Origin: Bacteroidaceae bacterium | Lineage (GTDB): Bacteria > Bacteroidota > Bacteroidia > Bacteroidales > Barnesiellaceae_A | Length of the DNA: 64,000 bases | Direction of reading: 5' to 3' | Assembly (NCBI GenBank): GCA_017481745.1 | Contig: JAFUOV010000017.1 | Span: forward strand, 45,352 to 109,351 | Shown: positions 46,804 through 54,862 of the stretch, piece after piece | Numbering within the stretch: the stretch's first letter is position 1 | Layout: every line of letters begins with the position of its first letter | Position numbers and translations under genes: made by a program | Notes under the pieces: generated by a model | Databases searched by the model: none | What the model saw: the letters and a program-made list of their open reading frames with translations, nothing else | What the model was told of the DNA's origin: nothing

Positions 46804-47334
46804 TTATTTGTCATTCTTAACAATTACCATTTTTGCTTTTACAGATGTGTAGAATACATCGTAGTCGCCTTTCGATTCTACATTTGTAGAAATAACAGGC
46901 TCTAAAACACCGTCTGCACCATATTCATTTACAATGTTAATTAAGCGGTATATAGCAAGACGACGAGCTACTTCTTCAGGGTGTGTGTATTGTTCTGTAC
47001 TAACAACATAATCATTTGCCAAGTATCCAAATCTTACGATACCACTATAACGACAACTCCATCCTTTTTTCTTGTCATATAAATATTTCAATTGAAATTC
47101 GCCACGGTCATCACTAATGGTAATTCTTGTATTATTATAGTTGCTATCATACTTGATGTATGCTTCGGCTTCGACTGTGTTGATTATTTCATAATCATTT
47201 CTATCTAAATTCAGCTCTTTTAGAGTTATGCTGTTAATAGTGTTTACAGCTCGTGGTACAAGTGATGTTTGTGGTGCAGAACAAGAAGCCAATAGTAGTA
47301 ATGCTGCAGACAGAATAAAAAATAACTTTTTCAT
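46804..47334 (-). CDS. Small lipoprotein of unknown function
   Basis: 176 residues, first gene of the three-lipoprotein operon. Lipobox near residue 18 (LLLLASCSAPQTS). Mature part: NTINSITLKELNLDRNDYEI, then YDKKKGWSCRYSGIVRFGYL and a C-terminal segment YGADGVLEPVISTNVESKGD with beta pattern ending VKAKMVIVKNDK. I do not recognise an enzyme; the form is that of the short all-beta Bacteroidales outer-membrane lipoproteins. The 364-bp region upstream carries a 119-nt hairpin and no classical promoter close to the gene. Confidence 0.8.
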   Translation of the reverse strand: MKKLFFILSAALLLLASCSAPQTSLVPRAVNTINSITLKELNLDRNDYEIINTVEAEAYIKYDSNYNNTRITISDDRGEFQLKYLYDKKKGWSCRYSGIVRFGYLANDYVVSTEQYTHPEEVARRLAIYRLINIVNEYGADGVLEPVISTNVESKGDYDVFYTSVKAKMVIVKNDK

Positions 47335-47429
47335 TTTTCAATAGTTTTAGTAGATTGTTTGATTTAAGTTATTTTGTCCTGTTATGATGAAGTACAAACA
47401 AAAAAATAGCGCGGACAAAACCCGATGAT

Positions 47430-47548
47430 TTGTTCTTGAGGTCTTCGACTACCTGACAACCAAATATACGAGTAAAGCCCACGCCATAGGCGTGAGCGTC
47501 TTTGCTTTACTCTTGGTTGTCGTGAAATTGTCGAAGTTTCAAGAACAA
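47430..47548. repeat. 119-nt segmented hairpin (structured element)
   Basis: Five nested perfect stems separated by small internal loops: TTGTTCTTG (47430-47438)/CAAGAACAA (47540-47548); CTTCGA (47443-47448)/TCGAAG (47531-47536); GACAACCAA (47455-47463)/TTGGTTGTC (47513-47521); GAGTAAAGC (47470-47478)/GCTTTACTC (47504-47512); CACGCC (47480-47485)/GGCGTG (47489-47494), apex ATA. 39 base pairs in all. The region 47335-47698 has no gene. It could be a transcribed RNA, a long terminator or processing site of the S1-protein gene upstream on the minus strand, or an interspersed repeat. Confidence 0.75.
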
Positions 47549-47585
47549 GAATTCAAGCTAACGCTGTTTCCAATATTAAAATGTC

Positions 47586-47600
47586 TGTACCAATGGTACA
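47586..47600. repeat. Short perfect palindrome
   Basis: TGTACC-AAT-GGTACA, 6-bp arms, 38 bp beyond the long hairpin and about 100 bp past the S1-protein gene end. It could be an operator for a dimeric regulator or chance; too short to decide. Confidence 0.35.
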
Positions 47601-47698
47601 AGTGTTACTTCATAGGCATTGTTTTTTTATAGTTTATGCAAAAATAATAAATCTATTTCTAATAAAGAAAATTTATTATAAAGTTTCTATATACATTA

Positions 47699-48559
47699 TT
47701 ATATTGTCTCTCCCTCTGTGGCTATCTTTATGCTGTTGGGGGCTATCTCTATGCGGTGTGCCTTGTAGAGTGCACCGAGGGCTTTTTTGAAGTTCTTCTT
47801 GCTGCAACCAAATGTGCGAGCTATCACATCGGCATCGGTCTTGTCGCCGTATGGCAGTGTGCCTCCGGCTTGTTGTAGCTCGGTCATTATGCGTTCGGTC
47901 AAAGCCCCGTCGCCAATTGCGTGTTCGTAGCCTACGGGTTGTAGCGATACGTCCAATTTCTCGTCATCGCGCACCTTCTTGATGTATGCAGTGAGGAAGT
48001 CGCCCGGTTCAATGGGCTTGAATATTTCGTTCTTGTACACAATACCCCAATGGCGGTTTTCTACAATCACCTTGTAACCCAATGCGGTTTCTTGCACAAC
48101 GAGTATCTCTACTTCTTGATTTTGAGTATATTGTGGCGGTGTATTGTCGAGGAACTTATCTACCTTTGACGATGCTGCTATACGACCTGTCAACTCGTCG
48201 ATGTAGGCGTATACGAGATATACCCCACCCTCGCGCATTGTGGCACGTTGCTCTACATAAGGAACAAGCAAATCCTTGGCTGTAATGCCCCAATCGAGAA
48301 ATGCGCCTATGCGATTGACTGTTTTTGTTTCGAGAAAAGCAAATTCGCCTACCATTATATAGGGTTCTTCGGTTGTTGCTATGAGCCTATCCTCGCTATC
48401 GTGGTAAACAAATACTTCTATCTCGTCGTCAACGGCAGTGCCTTCGGGTACATACTTGGCAGGCAGCAGTATCTCGCCTGCTTCGCCTCCATCGAGGTAA
48501 ATACCAAAGTCTACCTCCTTCACTACACGCAAGGTGTTGTATTTTCCTACTTGTATCAT
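47699..48559 (-). CDS. CvfB-like S1 RNA-binding protein
   Basis: 286 residues, cytoplasmic. Three S1/S1-like OB domains in series: ~1-65 (NTLRVVKEVDFGIYLDGGEA), ~70-135 (GAFLDWGITAKDLLVPYVEQ) and ~145-215 (GYKVIVENRHWGIVYKNEIF), followed by a C-terminal winged helix (~220-275, VIARTFGCSKKNFKKALGAL). This is the architecture of CvfB/YitL, an RNA-binding virulence and translation modulator in Firmicutes; in Bacteroidota the role is not established. An 18-bp repeat upstream duplicates its -7 promoter element. Confidence 0.9.
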   Translation of the reverse strand: MIQVGKYNTLRVVKEVDFGIYLDGGEAGEILLPAKYVPEGTAVDDEIEVFVYHDSEDRLIATTEEPYIMVGEFAFLETKTVNRIGAFLDWGITAKDLLVPYVEQRATMREGGVYLVYAYIDELTGRIAASSKVDKFLDNTPPQYTQNQEVEILVVQETALGYKVIVENRHWGIVYKNEIFKPIEPGDFLTAYIKKVRDDEKLDVSLQPVGYEHAIGDGALTERIMTELQQAGGTLPYGDKTDADVIARTFGCSKKNFKKALGALYKAHRIEIAPNSIKIATEGETI

Positions 48560-48574
48560 GTGTACAAAACTTTT

Positions 48575-48665
48575 TACAAAGATAGTGAAAGGTGAGAGAA
48601 GAGAGTCGAACTTGTTTGAAAAATCTTCCGAACCGCCTCCTATCTTCTACAAAGATAGTGAAAGG
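48575..48665 (-). promoter_or_regulatory. Duplicated -7 promoter element of the CvfB-like gene
   Basis: TACAAAGATAGTGAAAGG occurs at 48575-48592 and again, identical, at 48648-48665, 73 bp apart. On the minus strand each carries TATCTTTG (48584-48577 and 48657-48650), a perfect -7 box. Two tandem transcription starts are therefore possible. The -33 boxes are weak. Confidence 0.6.
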
Positions 48666-48777
48666 AGAATGAATAAAAGTAAATTTATTTGTTTTTTTTG
48701 TTCTGTGCAGCCTTCTATCTTCGAGATTATACACCAAACAAACATTTCATTCCCTATTTGTCGGTTCTATCATACCA

Positions 48778-48819
48778 AAAGATGCTGTGCCCAAATTTTC
48801 ATTTCGACACAGCATCTTT
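48778..48819 (-). terminator. Terminator of the BACON/GLUG lipoprotein gene
   Basis: AAAGATGCTGTG (48778-48789) / CACAGCATCTTT (48808-48819), 12 bp, followed on the minus strand by TTGG. Located 14 bp after the stop. Confidence 0.8.
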
Positions 48820-48833
48820 GTTGATACGATATA

Positions 48834-50366
48834 TTATTTATTGAAACAGCGTAGTGTAGGATATGAAATACCTTCGTTTATCTCCCATACATTTGTAAAG
48901 TCCCACATTTTGTATGACGATTGAAGTTTCATTTCATTATCCGATAAGCCGGTTACTCCATTGATTTCTAAATTGCTTGTTATAGTTTCATTGTTGTAGT
49001 AACAATTGCTGCATATGTACGAACCAATGGGTGTGCCGCTGAATGTGCCGGTGACATAACAGTTGTTTATTGTTTGACCGCTACCTCCTATTCCATAAAC
49101 AAAGCAATCTTCTGATGTCGTTATATTTGAATAGCAATTTTCTATTGTACCACCTGAATAGTCATATATAGCAATACCGGCAACACTCCCCGCATATAGC
49201 TCAACATCGGTGTAACAATTGGTAATTTTGTTGGCATTATATACAGTAATACCACTTGAAGTATAATAACCAGAACAATATATAAGCCCTTTAACGCTTG
49301 TTTCTGAAATTAAACCATTGTTATAGTAACAAATAGTGGACATATTATCTTGGTAGTTTATTCCCTCTGGTGCTATTTCTATTCTTAAACCTTTAATTGT
49401 GCCATTGTTTCTATAGAATAAACGGAGTGGAAGACCGGTTATTTTGTGATTGCGTCCGTCTAATGTTCCATTAAAGTCTCCTCCATTATTCCAAGTATAG
49501 CCGGAGACGTCAATATCTTGTTCTAAAACAAAATGACCATTGTATAAGCCCGAGAGAATATTTACAAATTGACCGGGTGTCTTTATAACATAAGGATATT
49601 CTTCTGTTCCGTCGCCCGATTGAAAAATCGGATTTTCTGAAGGAGCTTGAGTTACCGTAAATGTAAATTCGTTAGTTGCATTTTTTACTACAACTTTTCC
49701 GATGCGCTTTTCGGCAACAATATTCTCTTCTGCTCCAATCATAATGCCTGTGTGCCTATATTCGGTCTTGCACCATTCGGGTTTTGAAATGACACTATAT
49801 GTACTGATTTCGTCCATCTCAATATTTACAAAATCGCCAACAGCAGATAATTCAACACTGTTCTTCTCAAACGATATTTTAGGCTCAAAAGGTGCTTGAT
49901 ATTTTACGATAGCTCCCAATATGCCTCCTGTCGTTGATGTAATCCAGTCTACTACAAAGAATCTTGCGTATACGTATTGGTTATATTCTCCATAGCGGGC
50001 TATATATCCATATTTAGGCATGACGGCAACTTCCTTTCCCCAGCCTTTTTTAGGAATTGATACAATATTTCCGAGTCCATTAACCTCGCCGATGCTATTA
50101 AAGTCTATATCGCTATAATAAGTTTCATCAGTAAAATTTAATGCTTCGTTAATTGCAATCTTGAATACGCCCCAATTTACTTCCTCGCCATTTGCTATAA
50201 AGTTAGTGGTTATTGTTCCTTCGGGGTCGGGAACAACGTCGGTGGGTTTGATTTCGGTGTCATCACCTGTGTCGGGCTCGTCGCCATTATCAGGATCGGT
50301 ACATGAGGTAAAATAAGTCATAGACATAACTATGCTTATCAACCAAAGTAAATAGTTCTTTTTCAT
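48834..50366 (-). CDS. BACON-domain lipoprotein with GLUG beta-helix
   Basis: 510 residues, probable surface-exposed lipoprotein. Lipobox near residue 22 (MTYFTSCTDPDNGDEPDTGD), followed by an acidic spacer as in many exported Bacteroidota lipoproteins. Residues ~170-245 are a BACON domain (SAVGDFVNIEMDEI ... SKPEWCKTE ... VTQAP), often carbohydrate or mucin binding. From ~255 a module starts GTEEYPYVIKTPGQFVNILS and HFVLEQDIDVSGYTWN, then right-handed beta-helix repeats of the GLUG type with conserved NCY turns. The second module matches that of the 993-residue protein at 7673-10654. Its ligand is not known. Confidence 0.85.
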   Translation of the reverse strand: MKKNYLLWLISIVMSMTYFTSCTDPDNGDEPDTGDDTEIKPTDVVPDPEGTITTNFIANGEEVNWGVFKIAINEALNFTDETYYSDIDFNSIGEVNGLGNIVSIPKKGWGKEVAVMPKYGYIARYGEYNQYVYARFFVVDWITSTTGGILGAIVKYQAPFEPKISFEKNSVELSAVGDFVNIEMDEISTYSVISKPEWCKTEYRHTGIMIGAEENIVAEKRIGKVVVKNATNEFTFTVTQAPSENPIFQSGDGTEEYPYVIKTPGQFVNILSGLYNGHFVLEQDIDVSGYTWNNGGDFNGTLDGRNHKITGLPLRLFYRNNGTIKGLRIEIAPEGINYQDNMSTICYYNNGLISETSVKGLIYCSGYYTSSGITVYNANKITNCYTDVELYAGSVAGIAIYDYSGGTIENCYSNITTSEDCFVYGIGGSGQTINNCYVTGTFSGTPIGSYICSNCYYNNETITSNLEINGVTGLSDNEMKLQSSYKMWDFTNVWEINEGISYPTLRCFNK

Positions 50367-50411
50367 CGTTGTTTGTGTTAATTTGGTTATATAATTGTGT
50401 TAACTATTTTC

Positions 50412-51191
50412 TTATTCTATCGTAAAGCGGTCGGCATCGCGCCATGTGGGAAATTTGGTGCGGAATGATTGCAGTTTATCGCCATCGAGTTCTGCAATGG
50501 CAACGCCTTGCTCGCCGTCGGCAACTTTTGCCATGATACTGCCTTTGAAGTCAATAGCCATTGTGTCGCCTGTATATATCAGCTTCATGCCGTCCTCGCC
50601 TACGCGGTTTACACCACACACGTAGCAGCCGTTTTCAATGGCTCGAGCCAAGAGCAGTGTGCGCCATACATGACCGCGCACTTGTGGCCAAGAGGCTATG
50701 TATAGCGCAAGGTCGTATTCGTTGTCGACATTGCGACTCCATACCGGGAAGCGTAGGTCGTAACAGATAAACAAGGCGATGCGCCATCCTTGGTATTCTA
50801 CAATGCAACGGCGGTCGCCGGCGGTGAATACCTTGCCTTCGTCGCCCATGCGGAAAAGGTGTCGCTTGTCGTAGAATGTTACTTCGCCATCGGGTTTTAC
50901 AAAGAAACCACGATTGTAGCAACTTTCGCCTTCGCGTGCTATGTAGCTACCGGCTATGGCTGTGTCGTATTGAGCAGCCCAACGTTTCAAGGTCGAGAGT
51001 GTTGTGCCCTCGCCTTCCTCGGCATAGCGTGTTGCCGACATTGAAAAGCCGGTAGTAAACATCTCTGGTAAGACGGCAAGATGCACATGGCTGTCTAAGG
51101 CTGCCAATACAGCCTCACAAGCGTGCAGGTTGGCTGTTACGTCTTCCCACACTATATCGTTTTGCAGTAGTGCAACGTTTAGTTTTTCCAT
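50412..51191 (-). CDS. Carbon-nitrogen hydrolase, omega-amidase (YafV/Nit2) type
   Basis: 259-residue cytoplasmic nitrilase-superfamily amidase. I chose the ATG at 51191 (MEKLNVALLQNDIVWEDV); the longer frame overlaps the preceding gene and is not conserved. The Glu-Lys-Cys triad is visible: Glu in LAVLPEMFTTGFS, Lys in TFYDKRHLFRMG, Cys in LFICYDLRFPVW. The family hydrolyses alpha-ketoglutaramate or deaminated glutathione (metabolite repair). It starts 1 bp after the acyltransferase gene, so the two genes are translated from one message. Confidence 0.9.
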   Translation of the reverse strand: MEKLNVALLQNDIVWEDVTANLHACEAVLAALDSHVHLAVLPEMFTTGFSMSATRYAEEGEGTTLSTLKRWAAQYDTAIAGSYIAREGESCYNRGFFVKPDGEVTFYDKRHLFRMGDEGKVFTAGDRRCIVEYQGWRIALFICYDLRFPVWSRNVDNEYDLALYIASWPQVRGHVWRTLLLARAIENGCYVCGVNRVGEDGMKLIYTGDTMAIDFKGSIMAKVADGEQGVAIAELDGDKLQSFRTKFPTWRDADRFTIE

Positions 51192-51192
51192 A

Positions 51193-51750
51193 CTATTCGA
51201 GTCCTGTAACGAACTTATCTTTATACTTGCCACTGAAGCGCATATAATAGCGTTTGATAGCTTCTATATCGGCATCTACATCGCCCGTAGGCTCAAATGT
51301 GCGTTCTATACCAATCTCGCGCTTGTCGTAGTCGAGATATGCCAAGACAAGAGGTACACCGGCACGTTGTGCAATGCGGTAAAATCCTGTTTTCCAGTTG
51401 GGATTGGCGCTGCGAGTGCCTTCGGGGGTTATGGCAATTGACATCTTCTCGTGTTGGTCGAATTGTTTGGCAATCTGTTCTACCAAGTCGGTGCGGCGAC
51501 TACGGTCGACCGGCACACCGCCGATAGCGCGGAAGAAGTTACCTAAAGGAAAGAAAAACCAATCTTTCTTCATCAAGAAGCCCGAGCGACGTCCGAGCGA
51601 AAGATAGGCAAGCTCGCAAAGGATAAAATCCCAATTGCTTGTGTGGGGCGCCACACATATTATGCATTTATCAAAGTCGGGCAGCTCGACTTTGACAGTC
51701 CAACCGCCCCACTTCAATAATTTCTTTGCTATATAAGCTCCGAAACCCAT
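51193..51750 (-). CDS. 1-acyl-sn-glycerol-3-phosphate acyltransferase-like protein
   Basis: 185 residues, short PlsC family member. Motif I is VAPHTSNWDF (HX4D with catalytic His near 33), motif II around RSGFLMKKDWFFFPLG, motif III TPEGTRSANPNWKTG with the acyl-acceptor Glu. An N-terminal amphipathic stretch is the likely membrane contact. It could be plsC or a paralogue with other acceptors; a second, different acyltransferase lies at 23626-24438. Middle gene of the leftward operon. Confidence 0.88.
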   Translation of the reverse strand: MGFGAYIAKKLLKWGGWTVKVELPDFDKCIICVAPHTSNWDFILCELAYLSLGRRSGFLMKKDWFFFPLGNFFRAIGGVPVDRSRRTDLVEQIAKQFDQHEKMSIAITPEGTRSANPNWKTGFYRIAQRAGVPLVLAYLDYDKREIGIERTFEPTGDVDADIEAIKRYYMRFSGKYKDKFVTGLE

Positions 51751-51752
51751 AT

Positions 51753-52037
51753 TTATTCTTTGGTTAATGACTCAAAATCGGTGATAATATCATCTATAGC
51801 AACATTGAAGTCCGATTTTAGTTGCTTATAGTATGCTTTCACTTGTTTGGGGTCTTTACCACCGTTGGCACCTACACGTGCTATAAATTCCTCACGCAGC
51901 GCAAATACTTTACCAAGAACGGTATTGGCTTTCTCGATATCTACACCGGGGATAAATTCACTTGTGAGCAGATACTCGCCAACGAGAGTTGCAGCGATAG
52001 CATTAATTTCTTTCTTAAGGTCTCTTTTATTTGCCAT
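51753..52037 (-). CDS. Small helical protein of unknown function
   Basis: 94 residues, hydrophilic and mostly helical (MANKRDLKKEINAIAATLVG, then LGKVFALREEFIARVGANGG, and AYYKQLKSDFNVAIDDIITD). No signal peptide, no metal site and no recognised domain. It is 2 bp upstream of the acyltransferase gene, so translation is coupled. Probably a conserved Bacteroidales protein; function unknown. Confidence 0.75.
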   Translation of the reverse strand: MANKRDLKKEINAIAATLVGEYLLTSEFIPGVDIEKANTVLGKVFALREEFIARVGANGGKDPKQVKAYYKQLKSDFNVAIDDIITDFESLTKE

Positions 52038-52062
52038 AATACATTATTTAAATTTAATATCA

Positions 52063-52070
52063 CAAATATA
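52063..52070 (-). promoter_or_regulatory. -7 element of the small protein/acyltransferase/amidase operon
   Basis: Minus-strand TATATTTG, a perfect match, 26 bp before the start codon at 52037. No clear -33. Confidence 0.5.
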
Positions 52071-52116
52071 TAAATAAAATCTATAAGGTCATAGTCGTAA
52101 GGCTATATTTTTTTAC

Positions 52117-52124
52117 TAATTTTG
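52117..52124 (+). promoter_or_regulatory. -7 element of the SGNH-like/sialate esterase genes
   Basis: TAATTTTG, perfect TAnnTTTG match, 26 bp before the ATG at 52151. Back to back with the leftward -7 element ~50 bp away. Confidence 0.5.
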
Positions 52125-52150
52125 CAAAACGAAAAATTAATTTTACCACC

Positions 52151-52924
52151 ATGAAAAAATCAATTTTGTTTGTAGCACTTTCTTTGCTACTTAATATGGC
52201 TGTATGCGCCCAAGAGTACCCTACTATCTTGCTGTCGGGTGCTTCGTTTGCCGAGCCTGCCAATCAATGGTTTGAATTGGGTTGTAAATTGCTCGATGCC
52301 AATGGTATAAACAGAGCTATTGGCGGCGAGGCTATTGCAAATACAGCCAATAGAATGGCAGATGGTACACTCTATTCGGCGGAGGAATTTGAAGAGATTG
52401 ATGCTTTGGTGCTGATGCAGGTGCATGAGCGCGATGTGATAAACTCGAAGAATTTTAAAGAGAACTATCAGGATTATCAACTACCATTCAGTCGAGAGGA
52501 TTATGCAGCCGCCTTCGATTATGTGATAAAGCGTTACATAAGCGAGTGTTATAATCTGAAAAACAATCCCAACTCAAAGTATTATAATACCCCTACCGGT
52601 AAGCCGGCAGTCATTGTTTTGTGTACGCATTGGCACGATGGTCGCAAGGTGTATAACTCTACCGTACGTCAACTTGCCGAGAAGTGGGGCTTGCCGGTTG
52701 TCGAGTTCGACAAATATATAGGTTTCACTTGCGATATGCCTCACCCTGTTACCGGTGAGCAATGCAGCCTTATATATGCTTCGGACACCGAGATGATAAA
52801 TGGCGTGAAATATGGTTGGCATCCTATTCGTGGCGAAGAGTCGTATATACAGCAACGTATGGCTGCTATTTTTGCCGATGTGATGTGCAGAATTATGTAT
52901 AATGCTAATTGTATAACTTATTAA
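52151..52924 (+). CDS. Exported SGNH/GDSL-like hydrolase (DUF5040-type)
   Basis: 257 residues. Signal peptide MKKSILFVALSLLLNMAVCA. The family block I GDS is replaced by LLSGASFAEPANQWFELG, giving the nucleophile Ser in an S-F-A context; block II-like Gly-Gly-Glu (GGEAIANTANRMADG) supplies oxyanion help. Near the end GWHPIRGEESYIQQRMA is close to the catalytic Asp/His block (only His is visible). The activity is probably deacetylation or deacylation of glycans, fitting the sialate O-acetylesterase 10 bp downstream. The substrate is unknown. Confidence 0.78.
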   Translation: MKKSILFVALSLLLNMAVCAQEYPTILLSGASFAEPANQWFELGCKLLDANGINRAIGGEAIANTANRMADGTLYSAEEFEEIDALVLMQVHERDVINSKNFKENYQDYQLPFSREDYAAAFDYVIKRYISECYNLKNNPNSKYYNTPTGKPAVIVLCTHWHDGRKVYNSTVRQLAEKWGLPVVEFDKYIGFTCDMPHPVTGEQCSLIYASDTEMINGVKYGWHPIRGEESYIQQRMAAIFADVMCRIMYNANCITY

Positions 52925-52934
52925 TAATACTCCT

Positions 52935-54851
52935 ATGGTAAGAAAGAGCTTTTTAATTGTAATGTTGTGTTGTGCCTGCACCTTGATGGCGCAGTTGCAC
53001 ATGCCGGCAATCTTTGGCGACCACATGGTGTTGCAGCGTGATATGCCCATAAAAGTGTGGGGCGAGGCAGCTCCCGGTAAGCGTGTTACAGTAACGTTGG
53101 ATGGCAAGAAAGCCTCGGCAAAAGCCGACAAAGAGGGTAAATGGCAGGTGTCGCTCCCCTCGCATGTGGCTGGCGGACCTTATACGATGACAATCAAGTC
53201 GGGCAAGCAAGCCATTGAATATAGCGATGTGCTTGTAGGCGAAGTGTGGTTGTGTAGCGGACAGTCGAATATGGAGTGGCGATTGCGTGATGTGCGCAAT
53301 GCCGAGTATGAAGTTGCCCATTCCGACTTCCCCATGATGCGCTCGTTTAACGTTGATAAACGCATGGAATATACGCCGCAAAATGACTTGGGTGGATATT
53401 GGCAAGTTTGTTCGCCGGCTACCTCGCACGACTTCTCGGCAGTGGCATATTTCTTTGCCCGCAATGTTCATGTCGAAACAGGTGTTCCCGTAGGATTTAT
53501 CAACTCTTCTTGGGGTGGTACCGATATTGAAACATGGATAAGCATGGATTCAATAAGTCGTTTTCCCAAGTACGACGAGGCATTGAACCTCATACGTTCA
53601 AATGGTATTGATGCTTTTGTAGAAAACAGCAGAGAGCAATATCGTGCATTTGAGGAGGCTACCCGCAGCGATGCCGGCGAGAAAGAGCAATGGTACATGC
53701 CGGGATATGATCGCTCGACATGGAAAACCCATCGCGCTCCTCTTGAGTGGTGTAACGACGAGCTGGGTCAGCTTGACGGGGTTGTATGGATGACCTACAA
53801 ATTCAATATTCCGCAAGAATTGTTGGGCAACGATGCCGTATTGTCGTTGGCTTGCATTGACGACTCGGAAAAGACATGGGTAAATGGTCAATTTATAGGC
53901 GAAACACATGGATACAACGTGTTGCGTACCTATATCGTTCCCGCCGAAGTGTTGAGCACCGAGAACGAGATAGCTGTGAAAGTTACCGATAACGGCAGCG
54001 GTGGTGGTATATATGGAAATACCTCCGATATGTATCTGCTCATAGGTGGACAACGTATACCCTTGCATGGCGATTGGAAATACAAAGTGTCGGTTGTTAG
54101 CACCGACTACAACTATACCAGCGTAGGTCCCAATTCGTTCCCTTCATTGTTATATAATGCCATGATACACCCCATTGTAGGATTGGGTATGCGTGGCGTG
54201 ATTTGGTATCAAGGTTGCAACAACGTAGATCGTGCCAACGAGTATTATGCCCTCTTCCCTGCCCTTATCAACGATTGGCGTGCGCGTTGGGGATATGAAT
54301 TCCCCTTCTATTGGGTGCAATTGGCAAATTTCCTACAGCCGGTAGAAACACCCGTAGAGAGTAATTGGGCTCGCTTACGTGATGCTCAGACTGCAACACT
54401 TGCACTGCCCAAAACCGGTCAGGCTGTTATTATAGACTTGGGCGAGGCAAATGATATACACCCACGCAACAAGCAAGATGTAGGCGAAAGACTCTCGCGC
54501 CACGCTTTGTATAATGATTATGGAATGAAAAATGTATATCGTCTGAGCCCTATGGTTCAGTCGGCGGTGTTGAAAGACGGTGCAGCTGTTGTTACATTTG
54601 ACAACGTAGCCAATGGCTTGGAGGTGCATGGTAGATATGGCTATCTCTGTGGCTTTACTGTTGCCGGTGCCGATGGCGTTTATCATTATGCCAAAGCTCA
54701 TATCGATGGCGATAATAAAGTAGTTGTTTCGTGTGAGAAGGTTGCCAAGCCCTGCAAGGTTCGTTATGCTTGGGCAGATAATCCCGATGATGCCAACCTC
54801 TACAACAGTGCCGGTCTGGCAGCTACTCCATTTGAAGTTGAAATTAAATAA
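52935..54851 (+). CDS. Sialate O-acetylesterase with inserted jelly-roll domain
   Basis: 638-residue exported SASA-family esterase that removes O-acetyl groups from sialic acids or other acetylated sugars. Signal peptide MVRKSFLIVMLCCACTLMAQ. It starts with an Ig-like domain (LHMPAIFGDHMVLQRDMPIK...). The catalytic core has GEVWLCSGQSNMEWRL (nucleophile Ser near 110), VPVGFINSSWGGTDIE, RGVIWYQGCNN and NDIHPRNKQDVGERL (catalytic Asp/His). At ~270-370 a GH2-like sugar-binding jelly roll is inserted (WMTYKFNIPQELLGND ... TWVNGQFIGET). Likely one transcript with its neighbours. Confidence 0.92.
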   Translation: MVRKSFLIVMLCCACTLMAQLHMPAIFGDHMVLQRDMPIKVWGEAAPGKRVTVTLDGKKASAKADKEGKWQVSLPSHVAGGPYTMTIKSGKQAIEYSDVLVGEVWLCSGQSNMEWRLRDVRNAEYEVAHSDFPMMRSFNVDKRMEYTPQNDLGGYWQVCSPATSHDFSAVAYFFARNVHVETGVPVGFINSSWGGTDIETWISMDSISRFPKYDEALNLIRSNGIDAFVENSREQYRAFEEATRSDAGEKEQWYMPGYDRSTWKTHRAPLEWCNDELGQLDGVVWMTYKFNIPQELLGNDAVLSLACIDDSEKTWVNGQFIGETHGYNVLRTYIVPAEVLSTENEIAVKVTDNGSGGGIYGNTSDMYLLIGGQRIPLHGDWKYKVSVVSTDYNYTSVGPNSFPSLLYNAMIHPIVGLGMRGVIWYQGCNNVDRANEYYALFPALINDWRARWGYEFPFYWVQLANFLQPVETPVESNWARLRDAQTATLALPKTGQAVIIDLGEANDIHPRNKQDVGERLSRHALYNDYGMKNVYRLSPMVQSAVLKDGAAVVTFDNVANGLEVHGRYGYLCGFTVAGADGVYHYAKAHIDGDNKVVVSCEKVAKPCKVRYAWADNPDDANLYNSAGLAATPFEVEIK

Positions 54852-54862
54852 AAGAGTAATTT

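Noticed and set aside
47430..47548. Long hairpin as tRNA, tmRNA or CRISPR repeat
   Set aside because: It has no cloverleaf, no CCA-type end and no repeated spacer units; it is one extended stem.
48575..48665. Two 18-bp repeats as a degenerate CRISPR array
   Set aside because: Only two units, no third, no cas genes, and each unit holds a -7 promoter box, which explains it better.
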